28,230 nucleotides of DNA from an uncultured Oscillospiraceae bacterium (GTDB taxonomy: Bacteria > Bacillota > Clostridia > Oscillospirales > Oscillospiraceae): positions 1 to 28,230 of the forward strand of contig CABVDR010000034.1 in the NCBI GenBank assembly GCA_902497145.1, given 5' to 3'. Both the position numbers and the translations under genes were made by a program. The notes under the pieces are model-generated. The model was not told where the DNA came from, searched no databases, and worked only from the letters and a program-made list of their open reading frames with translations. Of the stretch, positions 1 to 7,203 are shown piece after piece. Position 1 is the first letter of the stretch. The number at the start of each line of letters is the position of its first letter.

Positions 1-596
1 TCCAGGCCATCCTCCCCCTGTGGGGCAAGATGCTCAACGTGGAGAAGGCCCGGGCGGACAAGGTGTACGGCAACGACAAGCTGACCCCCGTCATCACCGC
101 CCTGGGCGCGGGCATCGGGGACGACTTTGATCTCAACAAGCTCCGTTATCACAAGGTCATCATCATGGCCGATGCCGACGTGGACGGCGCCCACATCCGC
201 ACCCTGCTGCTGACCTTCTTCTTCCGCTTTATGCGGCCCCTCATTGACAACGGCTACGTGTACGCCGCCGTCCCTCCCCTCTATAAGCTCACCAAGGGCA
301 AGACCACCCGGGTGGCCTTCTCTGACGAGGAGCGGGATAAGATTTCCGCCGAGCTGCGGGGCGACAACCCCAACGCCAAGGTGGTTATCAACCGCTACAA
401 GGGCCTGGGTGAGATGGACCCCCACGAGCTGTGGGAGACCACCATGGACCCGGAGAAGCGTACCCTCAAGCGCATCGAGCTGGACGACGCCGTCCGGGCC
501 GATGAGATCTTCACCCTGCTCATGGGCGAGAAGGTGGAGCCCCGCCGGGAGTATATCCAGGAGAACGCCAAGAAGGCGGTCAACCTGGACTTCTAA
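1..596 (+). CDS. gyrB: DNA gyrase subunit B, C-terminal part (truncated by window edge)
   Basis: This is the C-terminal ~197 residues of the ATPase subunit of DNA gyrase, which introduces negative supercoils together with GyrA. The frame is open from base 3, so the gene begins outside the window. The TOPRIM metal-binding motif is visible as ADADVDGAHIR around bases 168-200, followed by the type IIA signature YKGLGEMDPHELW (bases about 396-434). The protein ends in NLDF, a typical GyrB terminus. ParE is the alternative, but gyrA follows 51 bases downstream with its own AAGGAGG site, which is the usual gyrB-gyrA arrangement. Confidence 0.97.
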   Translation, partial: QAILPLWGKMLNVEKARADKVYGNDKLTPVITALGAGIGDDFDLNKLRYHKVIIMADADVDGAHIRTLLLTFFFRFMRPLIDNGYVYAAVPPLYKLTKGKTTRVAFSDEERDKISAELRGDNPNAKVVINRYKGLGEMDPHELWETTMDPEKRTLKRIELDDAVRADEIFTLLMGEKVEPRREYIQENAKKAVNLDF

Positions 597-647
597 GTGG
601 TCCTTTGTCCCTGTTTTTTCAGCCATCCTTCAAGGAGGAAACAATAG

Positions 648-3209
648 ATGAGTAAAAAACCCCAATACGATCCCGAGGAGATCCGTTTCCCGGACCAGGT
701 GATCAAGACTGCTCCCCTGGTCAAGGAGATGGAGGACTCCTACATCGAATATGCCATGTCCGTCATCGTGGGCCGGGCCCTGCCCGACGTGCGGGACGGT
801 CTCAAGCCGGTACACCGCCGCATCCTCTACGCCATGTACGAGGACGGCCTGACCAGCGACAAACCCTTTAAGAAGTCGGCCACCTGCGTGGGCGACGTGC
901 TGGGCCGCTACCATCCCCACGGCGACCAGTCCGTCTATGACGCCCTGGTGCGTCTGGGCCAGGACTTCTCCATGCGCTATGTGCTGGTGGACGGCCACGG
1001 CAACTTCGGCTCCATTGATGGCGACCCCCCCGCCGCCTACCGTTACACCGAGGCCCGCATGTCCAAGCTCTCCAACGAGATGCTCCGGGACATCGAGAAG
1101 GAGACGGTGGACTGGGACCCCAACTTCGACGAGAGCCGCAAGGAACCCCGTGTTCTGCCCAGCCGCTTCCCCAACCTGCTGGTGAACGGCTCCAGCGGTA
1201 TCGCGGTGGGTATGGCCACCAACATCCCGCCCCACAACCTCACCGAGGTCATCAATGCGGTCATCTGCGTGCTGGACAACGAGAATGCCACCCTGGACGA
1301 CCTGATGGAGCACATCAAGGGCCCCGACTTCCCCACCAAGGGCATGATCATGGGCCGGAGCGGCATCCGGGCGGCCTACGCCACCGGCAAGGGCCACATC
1401 CGGGTCCGGGCCCGTACCGAGTTTGAGGAGTTTGGCAAGGACCGCACCCGCATCATCGTCACCGAGATCCCCTACCAGGTCAACAAGCGTATGCTCATCA
1501 AGAACATGGCCGACCAGGTGGAGGACAAGCGGCTGGAGGGCATCTCCGATATCCGGGATGAGTCTGACCGCAACGGCATGCGCATTGTCATCGAGCTCAA
1601 GCGGGACGCCAATCCCCAGGTGGTCCTGAACCGCCTCATCGCCCAGACCCAGCTCCAGGTGACCTTCGCCATCAATATGCTGGCCCTGGTCCACGACCAG
1701 AAGCAGCCGAAAATCCTCACCCTGCGGGAGATTCTGGACGAGTACATCGCCTTCCAGGAGCAGATCATCACCCGCCGCACCATCTACGACCGCCGCAAGG
1801 CCCAGGAGCGGGCCCATCTGCTGGAGGGTCTGCTCATTGCCCAGGACAACATTGACGAGGTCATCCAGATCATCCGCACCAGCTACGACAACGCCAAGGA
1901 GCGCCTGATGACCCGCTTCGGTCTGGACGACGTGCAGGCTCAGGCCATTCTGGATATGCGCCTGAAAGCGCTCCAGGGCCTGGACCGGGAGAAGCTGGAG
2001 GCCGAGTACAAGGAGCTGGAGGAGCGCATCGCCTACTTTGATAAGCTCCTCTCCGACGAGGGCCTCCTGCGCCAGGTGCTCAAGGACGAGCTTATCGAGA
2101 TCCGGGACAAGTACGGCGACGAGCGGAAAACCGAGATCGCCTTTGTGGAGGATGACCTGGACATTGAGGACCTCATTGAGGAGGAGCAGTGCGTCTTTAC
2201 CCTCACCCAGGCGGGCTACATCAAGCGTACCCCGGTCAGCGAGTACGCCGCCCAGGGTAAGGGCGGACAGGGCCGCAAGGGCATCACCACCCGGGACGAG
2301 GACTGCGTGGTGGATGTGTTCACCGCCTCTACCCACGACTACCTCTTCTTCTTCACCGACACCGGCAAGGTGTACCGCAAGAAGGGCTACCAAATTCCCG
2401 AGAGCGGCAAGACCGCCAAGGGCACCAACATCGTCAACATCATCCAGGTGGAGCAGGGCGAGAAGGTCCAGACCATGATCCACACCCGGGAGCTGGACAA
2501 CGAAAACCTGTTCCTGGTGATGGTCACCCGGAACGGCACCGTCAAGCGCCTGCCTGTCACTGCCCTCAAGAACATCCGCAACAGCGGCATTCGTGCCCTG
2601 CGCCTGGAGGAGGGCGACCAGCTCATCTCCGTGCGGGAGACCGACGGCACCAAGAAGATCCTCATCGCCACCCATGACGGCATGGCGGTGTGCTTTGACG
2701 AAAACGACGTGCGGCCCATGGGCCGTGACGCGGTGGGCGTGCGGGGCATCCGCCTACGGGAGGGCGACTACGTGGTCAGCGCCGCCCGGGCCACCGCCGG
2801 CAAGACGGTGCTCACCATCACGGAAAATGGCTACGGCAAGCGCACCCCCGTGGAGGATTACCGCATCACCAACCGGGGCGGCATCGGCATCAAGAACTAC
2901 GCCGTTACGGAAAAAACGGGTAAGATCGTGGGCATCAAGGTGGTGGACGGCAGCGAGGATCTGCTGCTGGTTACCCAGATGGGCATTTTGATCCGCACCC
3001 ATGTAGACGCCATCCGGGAGGCGGGCCGTGCCACCCAGGGCGTGATCGTCATGCGCTTCAAGGAGGAGGGGGACAAGGTGATCTCCCTGGCTCTGGCGGA
3101 GCGGGAGGAGACCGCCGAGGTCACCCAGCCCGAGACGGAGGAAGAAACTGCCGAGGTCACTCAGCCTGAAACGGAGGAGCAGACCGCAGCGCCCGAGGGC
3201 AATCAGTAA
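648..3209 (+). CDS. gyrA: DNA gyrase subunit A
   Basis: This 853-aa protein is the DNA breakage-reunion subunit of gyrase. The catalytic tyrosine is Y133 in the AAYRYTE motif. The quinolone-determining region reads YHPHGDQSVYD (residues 88-98), so the position equivalent to E. coli Ser83 is Gln94, while the Asp87 equivalent (Asp98) is kept. The C-terminal beta-pinwheel carries a GyrA-box-like QGKGGQG near residue 537, a degenerate form of the consensus QRRGGKG. The last ~36 residues are an acidic tail with a 12-residue near-perfect tandem repeat (EETAEVTQPETE twice). The ATG is set by AAGGAGG about 10 bases upstream. ParC is unlikely because of the gyrB linkage and the GyrA-box remnant. Confidence 0.96.
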   Translation: MSKKPQYDPEEIRFPDQVIKTAPLVKEMEDSYIEYAMSVIVGRALPDVRDGLKPVHRRILYAMYEDGLTSDKPFKKSATCVGDVLGRYHPHGDQSVYDALVRLGQDFSMRYVLVDGHGNFGSIDGDPPAAYRYTEARMSKLSNEMLRDIEKETVDWDPNFDESRKEPRVLPSRFPNLLVNGSSGIAVGMATNIPPHNLTEVINAVICVLDNENATLDDLMEHIKGPDFPTKGMIMGRSGIRAAYATGKGHIRVRARTEFEEFGKDRTRIIVTEIPYQVNKRMLIKNMADQVEDKRLEGISDIRDESDRNGMRIVIELKRDANPQVVLNRLIAQTQLQVTFAINMLALVHDQKQPKILTLREILDEYIAFQEQIITRRTIYDRRKAQERAHLLEGLLIAQDNIDEVIQIIRTSYDNAKERLMTRFGLDDVQAQAILDMRLKALQGLDREKLEAEYKELEERIAYFDKLLSDEGLLRQVLKDELIEIRDKYGDERKTEIAFVEDDLDIEDLIEEEQCVFTLTQAGYIKRTPVSEYAAQGKGGQGRKGITTRDEDCVVDVFTASTHDYLFFFTDTGKVYRKKGYQIPESGKTAKGTNIVNIIQVEQGEKVQTMIHTRELDNENLFLVMVTRNGTVKRLPVTALKNIRNSGIRALRLEEGDQLISVRETDGTKKILIATHDGMAVCFDENDVRPMGRDAVGVRGIRLREGDYVVSAARATAGKTVLTITENGYGKRTPVEDYRITNRGGIGIKNYAVTEKTGKIVGIKVVDGSEDLLLVTQMGILIRTHVDAIREAGRATQGVIVMRFKEEGDKVISLALAEREETAEVTQPETEEETAEVTQPETEEQTAAPEGNQ

Positions 3210-3218
3210 GGAGAACCA

Positions 3219-3533
3219 ATGGGAGGTACGGTTATTTCTGTTCTGGGAGGTGTCCTCCCGTTTAAGGCAAATTTCATTTTCTTTGTCCTTGTGGCAGTCG
3301 TTGGATACGGCATCTATCTTCCCTATCAGGAAAGAAAAAAATATGGGCCGAGCCAGAGGAAAACCAAGAAACAGAGTGCCCAAAAGAGGACTTCAGAGCA
3401 GCATGACCACCTCTCCTCTGCCGCACCCAGCGTGCAGGAGCAGCTGGAGCAGCTAAAGGCACTGAAAGAGGCCGGGCTGATGGACAACGCGGAGTATGAG
3501 CAACGCAAAAAAACAATTTTGAAGGGACTGTAA
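3219..3533 (+). CDS. Small membrane protein with SHOCT C-terminal domain, paralog 1
   Basis: This is a 104-aa protein with one hydrophobic segment (about residues 17-34), a basic linker, an HDH motif (62-64) and a C-terminal SHOCT-like helix pair (about 73-104, LEQLKALKEAGLMDNAEYEQRK). SHOCT tails are short domains found at the ends of many unrelated bacterial membrane proteins and are thought to mediate oligomerisation. The exact role here is unknown. The gene begins 9 bases after the gyrA stop with an AAGGAG site overlapping that stop, so it is probably co-transcribed with gyrA. It is the first of three tandem relatives that share the HDH motif and the SHOCT tail. Confidence 0.8.
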   Translation: MGGTVISVLGGVLPFKANFIFFVLVAVVGYGIYLPYQERKKYGPSQRKTKKQSAQKRTSEQHDHLSSAAPSVQEQLEQLKALKEAGLMDNAEYEQRKKTILKGL

Positions 3534-3573
3534 GCCCTGTTTATAGGTTTCCGGAACAAAGGAGGTTTGTCCC

Positions 3574-3972
3574 GTGAAAAGACGTCGAGTAACCTACCGT
3601 CCCAGCAAGGCCCAGGGGGCCTTTGGAGTAGCCGTTGGCGCCATCTTTGTTGTGATTGGACTGGTGATGGTCATTCCCGTGTTTGGTCTGTTTGGCATCC
3701 TCTGGACGCTGATCGCCGTAGGCATCACCGCCATGAACGCCTATCAGGCCTTTGGCAAGGGCTATGCCGGGCCGGAAATTACCATTGAGGAGGACGAGGA
3801 GCCCCGCCGTGGGACCTCCTCCTCCCCTGCCCCCAAGACCCACGACCACATCCATTCCACGGCTTTGGACGTAAAGGGGCGGCTGGAGCAGCTCAAGGAC
3901 CTGAAAGAGGCCGGGCTGCTCACCCAGGAGGAGTATGACAAGAAGCGGCAGGAGATTTTGAAAGGGCTTTGA
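3574..3972 (+). CDS. Small membrane protein with SHOCT C-terminal domain, paralog 2
   Basis: This is a 132-aa protein starting at a GTG preceded by AAAGGAGG. It opens with a basic MKRRR stretch, has two hydrophobic segments (about 15-36 and 38-58), an acidic/Ser-Pro linker, a THDHI motif with HDH at 90-92, and a SHOCT-like tail (about 102-132). The basic N-terminus resembles that of the next gene (M-K/Q-RRR, then RP and QG), which points to tandem duplication. The positive-inside rule would put the N-terminus and the SHOCT tail in the cytoplasm. The function is unknown, and I do not recognise a named family beyond SHOCT. Confidence 0.8.
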   Translation: MKRRRVTYRPSKAQGAFGVAVGAIFVVIGLVMVIPVFGLFGILWTLIAVGITAMNAYQAFGKGYAGPEITIEEDEEPRRGTSSSPAPKTHDHIHSTALDVKGRLEQLKDLKEAGLLTQEEYDKKRQEILKGL

Positions 3973-3989
3973 GTAAGGGGGACAATCCG

Positions 3990-4406
3990 ATGCAAAGACG
4001 CCGTATGATTGACCGACCCAATCAGGTCCAAGGGAAAAACTGGATCTCCGTGATTTGGGGCGTGATCCTTCTGATCGTTGGTTTTGGGACGATTATGCCG
4101 ATATCCGCTGTTAGTGGTGCTGTGTGGACGCTGGTCGCCGTGTTTCTGATCGTGAACGGCGCCCGCAAGGCCCTTGCGCCCAAGAACGCCTCCAAGCTGG
4201 ATAACAGTGTGGAGCAGGTTGTGTCCCGCGTCCAAAATAAAGGGAAAAAAACAGTCCGCAGCAAACAGGAGACCCACGACCATATTCCCTCCACCGCTCT
4301 GGATGTAGAGGCGCGGCTGGAGCAGCTCCGCAGCCTGAAAGAGGCGGGACTGCTGGACAACGCGGAGTATGAGCAGCGCAAGCAGAAGCTGTTTAAGGGA
4401 CAGTGA
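3990..4406 (+). CDS. Small membrane protein with SHOCT C-terminal domain, paralog 3
   Basis: This is a 138-aa protein. The ATG at 3990 is preferred because a GGGGG-rich Shine-Dalgarno lies about 8 bases upstream. A longer in-frame TTG start at 3969 would overlap the previous stop. The layout matches paralog 2: basic MQRRR start, two hydrophobic segments (about 18-37 and 42-58), a basic linker, ETHDHIPSTALDV with HDH at 96-98, and a SHOCT tail (about 108-138). The last ~35 residues are close to those of paralogs 1 and 2. It is followed by a CCGCCC/GGGCGG hairpin at 4413-4432. Confidence 0.8.
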   Translation: MQRRRMIDRPNQVQGKNWISVIWGVILLIVGFGTIMPISAVSGAVWTLVAVFLIVNGARKALAPKNASKLDNSVEQVVSRVQNKGKKTVRSKQETHDHIPSTALDVEARLEQLRSLKEAGLLDNAEYEQRKQKLFKGQ

Positions 4407-4412
4407 GCAGAA

Positions 4413-4432
4413 TTCCGCCCCGCAGGGCGGAA
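4413..4432. repeat. Short GC palindrome, module B of the dispersed repeat family
   Basis: This is a perfect hairpin TTCCGCCC-CGCA-GGGCGGAA just after the third SHOCT gene. The same core CCGCCC-YGCR-GGGCGG recurs at 9512-9529, 19378-19393, 19701-19716 and 27579-27593, with a variant at 14652-14667. There is no T-run after it, so it is not a canonical terminator on its own. Confidence 0.75.
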
Positions 4433-4489
4433 CCCTCCCTTTTCCTTGCATAAATCCTGCAAAAACCACCCTCTCCCAAGGAGAACTCA

Positions 4490-4573
4490 ATGAAAACAGT
4501 AACAATTTACACGGACGGTGCCTGCTCCGGCAACCCCGGCCCCGGCGGCTGGGGCGCGAGCCCAAAAAAGTAA
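4490..4573 (+). pseudogene. Truncated 5' duplicate of rnhA (27 codons)
   Basis: A complete ribosome binding site (AAGGAG) and an ATG begin a reading frame whose first 23 codons encode the same residues as intact rnhA, which starts at 4725. It then runs into foreign sequence and stops after SPKK. The five base differences from intact rnhA across these codons (GTA/GTG, GGT/GGC, GGC/GGT, CCC/CCT, GGC/GGT) are all synonymous. The duplicate carries the first catalytic Asp but cannot be an enzyme. It may be translated as a short upstream peptide, or it may be an inert scar of an insertion or recombination event. Confidence 0.85.
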
Positions 4574-4712
4574 ACTTTTTTGGGGTCCCTGACAGATTTA
4601 AATCCTCGGGCGAAGTGAATTCGCCCTGCGGCAAGGTTTTTGCCAGAGGCAAAAACGCTTGGACGCGCCATACGGCGCGGGGCGCACAGGGTGCGCCCTC
4701 AAAATCGCGCCC
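4552..4712. mobile_element. Hairpin-packed insert between the rnhA fragment and intact rnhA
   Basis: About 160 bases bounded by the inverted ends GGGCGCGA (4552-4559) and TCGCGCCC (4705-4712). Inside are consecutive hairpins: CCCAAAAAAGT/ACTTTTTTGGG, GGGCGAA/TTCGCCC, GTTTTTGCC/GGCAAAAAC, GCGCC/GGCGC and GGGCGCAC/GTGCGCCC. There is no coding capacity. The layout resembles a small non-autonomous palindromic element that landed in, or carried, the start of rnhA. The right end (4699-4712) is also a 14-base inverted copy of rnhA codons about 21-26 (4787-4800). Confidence 0.6.
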
Positions 4713-4724
4713 AAGGAGAAGTAT

Positions 4725-5162
4725 ATGAAAACAGTGACAATTTACACGGACGGCGCCTGCTCCGGTAACCCTGGTCCCGGCGGCTGGGGCGCGATTTTGA
4801 TGTACGGCCCCCACAAAAAGGAGATGTCTGGGGGCGAACCCCAGACCACCAACAACCGCATGGAGCTTACCGGAGTCATCTCCGCCCTGCGGGCGCTGAA
4901 GGAACCCTGCGTGGTGGAGCTCTACTCCGATTCCAAGTACGTCATTGACGCCCTGGAAAAGGGCTGGGCCAAGGGCTGGCGGGCCAGGGGCTGGGTGAAG
5001 GGGGACAAAAAGCCCGCCCTCAACCCCGATCTGTGGCAGCAGCTGCTGGACCTGTGCGAATATCACACCGTCAACCTCCACTGGGTCAAGGGGCACGCTT
5101 CCAACCCCTATAACAACCGCTGCGACGAATTAGCAGTAGCCCAGAGCCAGAAGTTCAAATGA
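4725..5162 (+). CDS. rnhA: Ribonuclease HI
   Basis: This is a 145-aa RNase HI, which cuts the RNA strand of RNA-DNA hybrids during primer removal and R-loop clearance. All catalytic residues are visible: D9 (TDGACSGNPGPGGWG), E47 (NNRMEL), D69 (YSDSKYV), D134 (NNRCDELA) and H124 (VKGHAS). The length is close to the usual ~155 aa. The ATG at 4725 follows AAGGAG. A longer in-frame start at 4659 would only add residues encoded by the inserted hairpin region, so I reject it. A 14-base inverted repeat links sequence beside its ribosome binding site (4699-4712) with early codons (4787-4800) and could fold over the start in the mRNA. Confidence 0.95.
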   Translation: MKTVTIYTDGACSGNPGPGGWGAILMYGPHKKEMSGGEPQTTNNRMELTGVISALRALKEPCVVELYSDSKYVIDALEKGWAKGWRARGWVKGDKKPALNPDLWQQLLDLCEYHTVNLHWVKGHASNPYNNRCDELAVAQSQKFK

Positions 5163-5205
5163 CCTGCTGGAGCGAAAAATTGGCAGTTTTTGTGACAAGT
5201 TTCCC

Positions 5206-5234
5206 TTGACAGCGGGAGATTTGTCCAGTAAAAT
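5206..5234 (+). promoter_or_regulatory. SigA-type promoter of the T-box/glyQS unit
   Basis: The -35 box is TTGACA (5206-5211) and the -10 box is TAAAAT (5229-5234), with a 17-base spacer, giving a predicted start near 5241. It lies 43 bases after the rnhA stop and directly ahead of the T-box leader. Confidence 0.85.
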
Positions 5235-5240
5235 GGCATC

Positions 5241-5515
5241 GAAAAAGCTGTGACAGAGAACAGTACCCCCCGCCGGGGCGCAAGAGAGAGGATGGCCGGT
5301 GCGAATCCTCCGAAGGCGGGACGGGGAACGGCCCTCTGGAGCGCGGGCAGGAAATGGCCCGCCGGCCCCCGCCGTTACCGGGAATGAAGTGCGTACCAGC
5401 CAGGTACGAATTCAGGTGGAACCACGGACAAAGAAGCGCAGAGTCGTCGCGAACAGCAGACGGAGCGTGACAACTGTTCGCCCTGAGCCGAAAAACCGGC
5501 TCAGGGCGTTTTTTA
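5241..5515 (+). promoter_or_regulatory. Glycine T-box riboswitch leader with intrinsic terminator
   Basis: The leader contains the conserved T-box sequence (AATTCAGGTGGAACCACGG, 5409-5427) followed by a terminator, stem CGCCCTGAGCCG/CGGCTCAGGGCG (5479-5490 with 5497-5508) and a T-run. In stem I the bases aacGGCcctctgg place a GGC glycine specifier codon at 5330-5332. The antiterminator bulge reads TGGA, complementary to the UCCA end expected of tRNA-Gly. Uncharged tRNA-Gly should therefore stabilise the antiterminator and allow transcription of glyQS. The specifier assignment is by resemblance to the B. subtilis glyQS leader. Confidence 0.93.
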
Positions 5516-5576
5516 TTTCTCTCCCGCACCCATAAAATGCTCTGAGCCAAATCAAGTTGAAAAGGAGCGTATCACC

Positions 5577-7013
5577 ATGAAAAACAGCGATAAGACCATG
5601 GAAAAGATCGTTGCCCTGTGTAAGGGCCGCGGCTTCATCTTCTCCGGCAGCGAGATCTACGGCGGCCTGGCCAACACCTGGGACTACGGCCCTCTGGGTG
5701 TGGAGCTGAAGAACAACGTGAAGAAGGCCTGGTGGAAGAAGTTCGTCCAGGAGAACCCCTATAACGTGGGTCTGGACGCCGCCATCCTGATGAACCCCCA
5801 GACCTGGGTGGCTTCCGGCCATCTGGGCGGCTTCTCCGATCCTCTCATGGACTGTAAGGAGTGTAAGGAGCGTTTCCGCGCCGACAAGCTCATCGAGGAC
5901 TGGTGCGGCGAGAACGGCGTGGAGCTGGACAAGCCCATCGACGCCTTCTCCCAGGACGAGATGAAGGCCTTCATCGAGGAGAAGAACATCCCCTGCCCCT
6001 CCTGCGGCAAGCACAACTTCACCGACATCCGTCAGTTCAACCTGATGTTCAAGACCTTCCAGGGCGTGACCGAGGACGCCAAGAACACCGTGTACCTCCG
6101 GCCTGAGACCGCCCAGGGCATTTTCGTCAACTTCCAGAACGTCCAGCGCACCACCCGCAAGAAGCTGCCTTTCGGTGTCTGCCAGATCGGTAAGTCCTTC
6201 CGCAACGAGATCACCCCCGGCAACTTTACCTTCCGGACCCGTGAGTTTGAGCAGATGGAGCTGGAGTTCTTCTGCAAGCCCGGCACCGACATGGAGTGGT
6301 TCCAGTATTGGCGCTCCTTCTGCAAGGACTGGCTGCTGAACCTGAACATGAGCGAGGAGCACCTGCGCCTGCGCGACCACAGCCCCGAGGAGCTGTGCTT
6401 CTACTCCAAGGGCACCACCGACTTTGAGTTCCTGTTCCCCTTCGGCTGGGGTGAGCTGTGGGGCGTGGCCGACCGTACCGACTACGACCTGACCCAGCAC
6501 CAGAACACCTCCGGCAAGGACATGACCTACTTCGATCAGGAGACCGGCGAGCACTATATCCCCTACGTGGTGGAGCCCTCTCTGGGTGCCGACCGTGTCA
6601 CCCTGGCCTTCCTGGTGGAGGCCTACGACGAGGAGGTCGTGGGTCAGGACAAGAAGGGCAACGACGACGTGCGCGTGGTCATGCACTTCCACCCCGCCCT
6701 GGCTCCCTTCAAGGCCGCTATCCTGCCCCTGTCTAAGAAGGAGGTCCTGGCCGGTCCTGCCCAGAAGCTGCGTGACGAGCTGAGCAAGTACTTCATGGTG
6801 GACTACGACGACACCGGCTCCATCGGCAAGCGCTATCGCCGCCAGGACGAGATCGGTACCCCCTACTGCATCACCCTGGACTTCCAGACCGTGGGCGACG
6901 ACAAGACCCCTGCTGACAACTGCGTCACCATCCGGGACCGCGATACCATGGATCAGGTCCGCATCCCCATCGACCAGGTGAAGAGCTGGCTGGAGGAGAA
7001 GCTGGCTTATTAA
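5577..7013 (+). CDS. glyQS: Glycyl-tRNA synthetase, single-chain (alpha2) type
   Basis: This 478-aa class II synthetase charges tRNA-Gly with glycine in the cytoplasm. The N-terminus has the GlyRS signature (GFIFSGSEIYGGLANTWDYG). Class II motif 2 is FRNEITPGNFTFRTREFEQ (from residue 208) and motif 3 contains GADRVTLAFL (from residue 337). A likely zinc site is formed by CKEC (93-96) and CPSC (140-143). The C-terminal anticodon-binding domain follows. AAGGAG lies ~10 bases before the ATG. The upstream T-box with a glycine specifier supports the assignment. This is the eukaryote-like homodimer, not the tetrameric GlyQ plus GlyS form. Confidence 0.97.
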   Translation: MKNSDKTMEKIVALCKGRGFIFSGSEIYGGLANTWDYGPLGVELKNNVKKAWWKKFVQENPYNVGLDAAILMNPQTWVASGHLGGFSDPLMDCKECKERFRADKLIEDWCGENGVELDKPIDAFSQDEMKAFIEEKNIPCPSCGKHNFTDIRQFNLMFKTFQGVTEDAKNTVYLRPETAQGIFVNFQNVQRTTRKKLPFGVCQIGKSFRNEITPGNFTFRTREFEQMELEFFCKPGTDMEWFQYWRSFCKDWLLNLNMSEEHLRLRDHSPEELCFYSKGTTDFEFLFPFGWGELWGVADRTDYDLTQHQNTSGKDMTYFDQETGEHYIPYVVEPSLGADRVTLAFLVEAYDEEVVGQDKKGNDDVRVVMHFHPALAPFKAAILPLSKKEVLAGPAQKLRDELSKYFMVDYDDTGSIGKRYRRQDEIGTPYCITLDFQTVGDDKTPADNCVTIRDRDTMDQVRIPIDQVKSWLEEKLAY

Positions 7014-7014
7014 T

Positions 7015-7080
7015 CTACTTTTCTTGAAAGAAAAGTAGGCAAAAGAACTTTGTGGGAAGCTTTGCTTCCCTTCTGTGCCC
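7015..7080 (+). repeat. Module A 3'-tail repeat after glyQS
   Basis: It begins one base after the stop codon. Hairpin 1 is CTACTTTTCTT-GA-AAGAAAAGTAG (7015-7038). A linker GCAAAAGAACTTTGT follows, then hairpin 2, GGGAAGC-TTT-GCTTCCC (7054-7070). The same two-hairpin layout recurs at 9540-9591, 10484-10523, 14554-14605, 14957-15013, 19315-19366 and 21593-21650, with arm sequences changed in compensatory ways. Confidence 0.85.
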
Positions 7081-7096
7081 GTAACAGAGATTTTAG

Positions 7097-7130
7097 GTAG
7101 GAGTGACGTTTTACGTCGCTCCTACTTTTT
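7097..7130 (+). terminator. Intrinsic terminator of glyQS
   Basis: A 13-base stem GTAGGAGTGACGT / ACGTCGCTCCTAC (one G-T wobble), loop TTT, then TTTTT. Nearly the same hairpin terminates typA on the other strand (21533-21567), so the terminator is itself repeated. Confidence 0.88.
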
Positions 7131-7138
7131 ATATTCTG

Positions 7139-7167
7139 TTGTCTCTGGTGATCTCTCATGATAAACT
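7139..7167 (+). promoter_or_regulatory. Predicted promoter of the secreted protein gene at 7204
   Basis: TTGTCT (7139-7144), a 17-base spacer, then TAAACT (7162-7167). It sits between the glyQS terminator and the AGGAGG of the next gene. Confidence 0.55.
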
Positions 7168-7203
7168 AAAAGGGGCGGCAGATTTGCTTCAGGAGGTGTG
7201 TTT

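Noticed and set aside
630..2675. 681-aa open frame antisense to gyrA
   Set aside because: Shadow of a GC-rich gene. Low-complexity Leu/Val/Gly/His composition, no ribosome binding site, and the opposite strand is clearly gyrA.
4659..4724. Longer start for rnhA
   Set aside because: It would add residues coded by the inserted hairpin region. The ATG at 4725 has AAGGAG and matches the duplicate leader.
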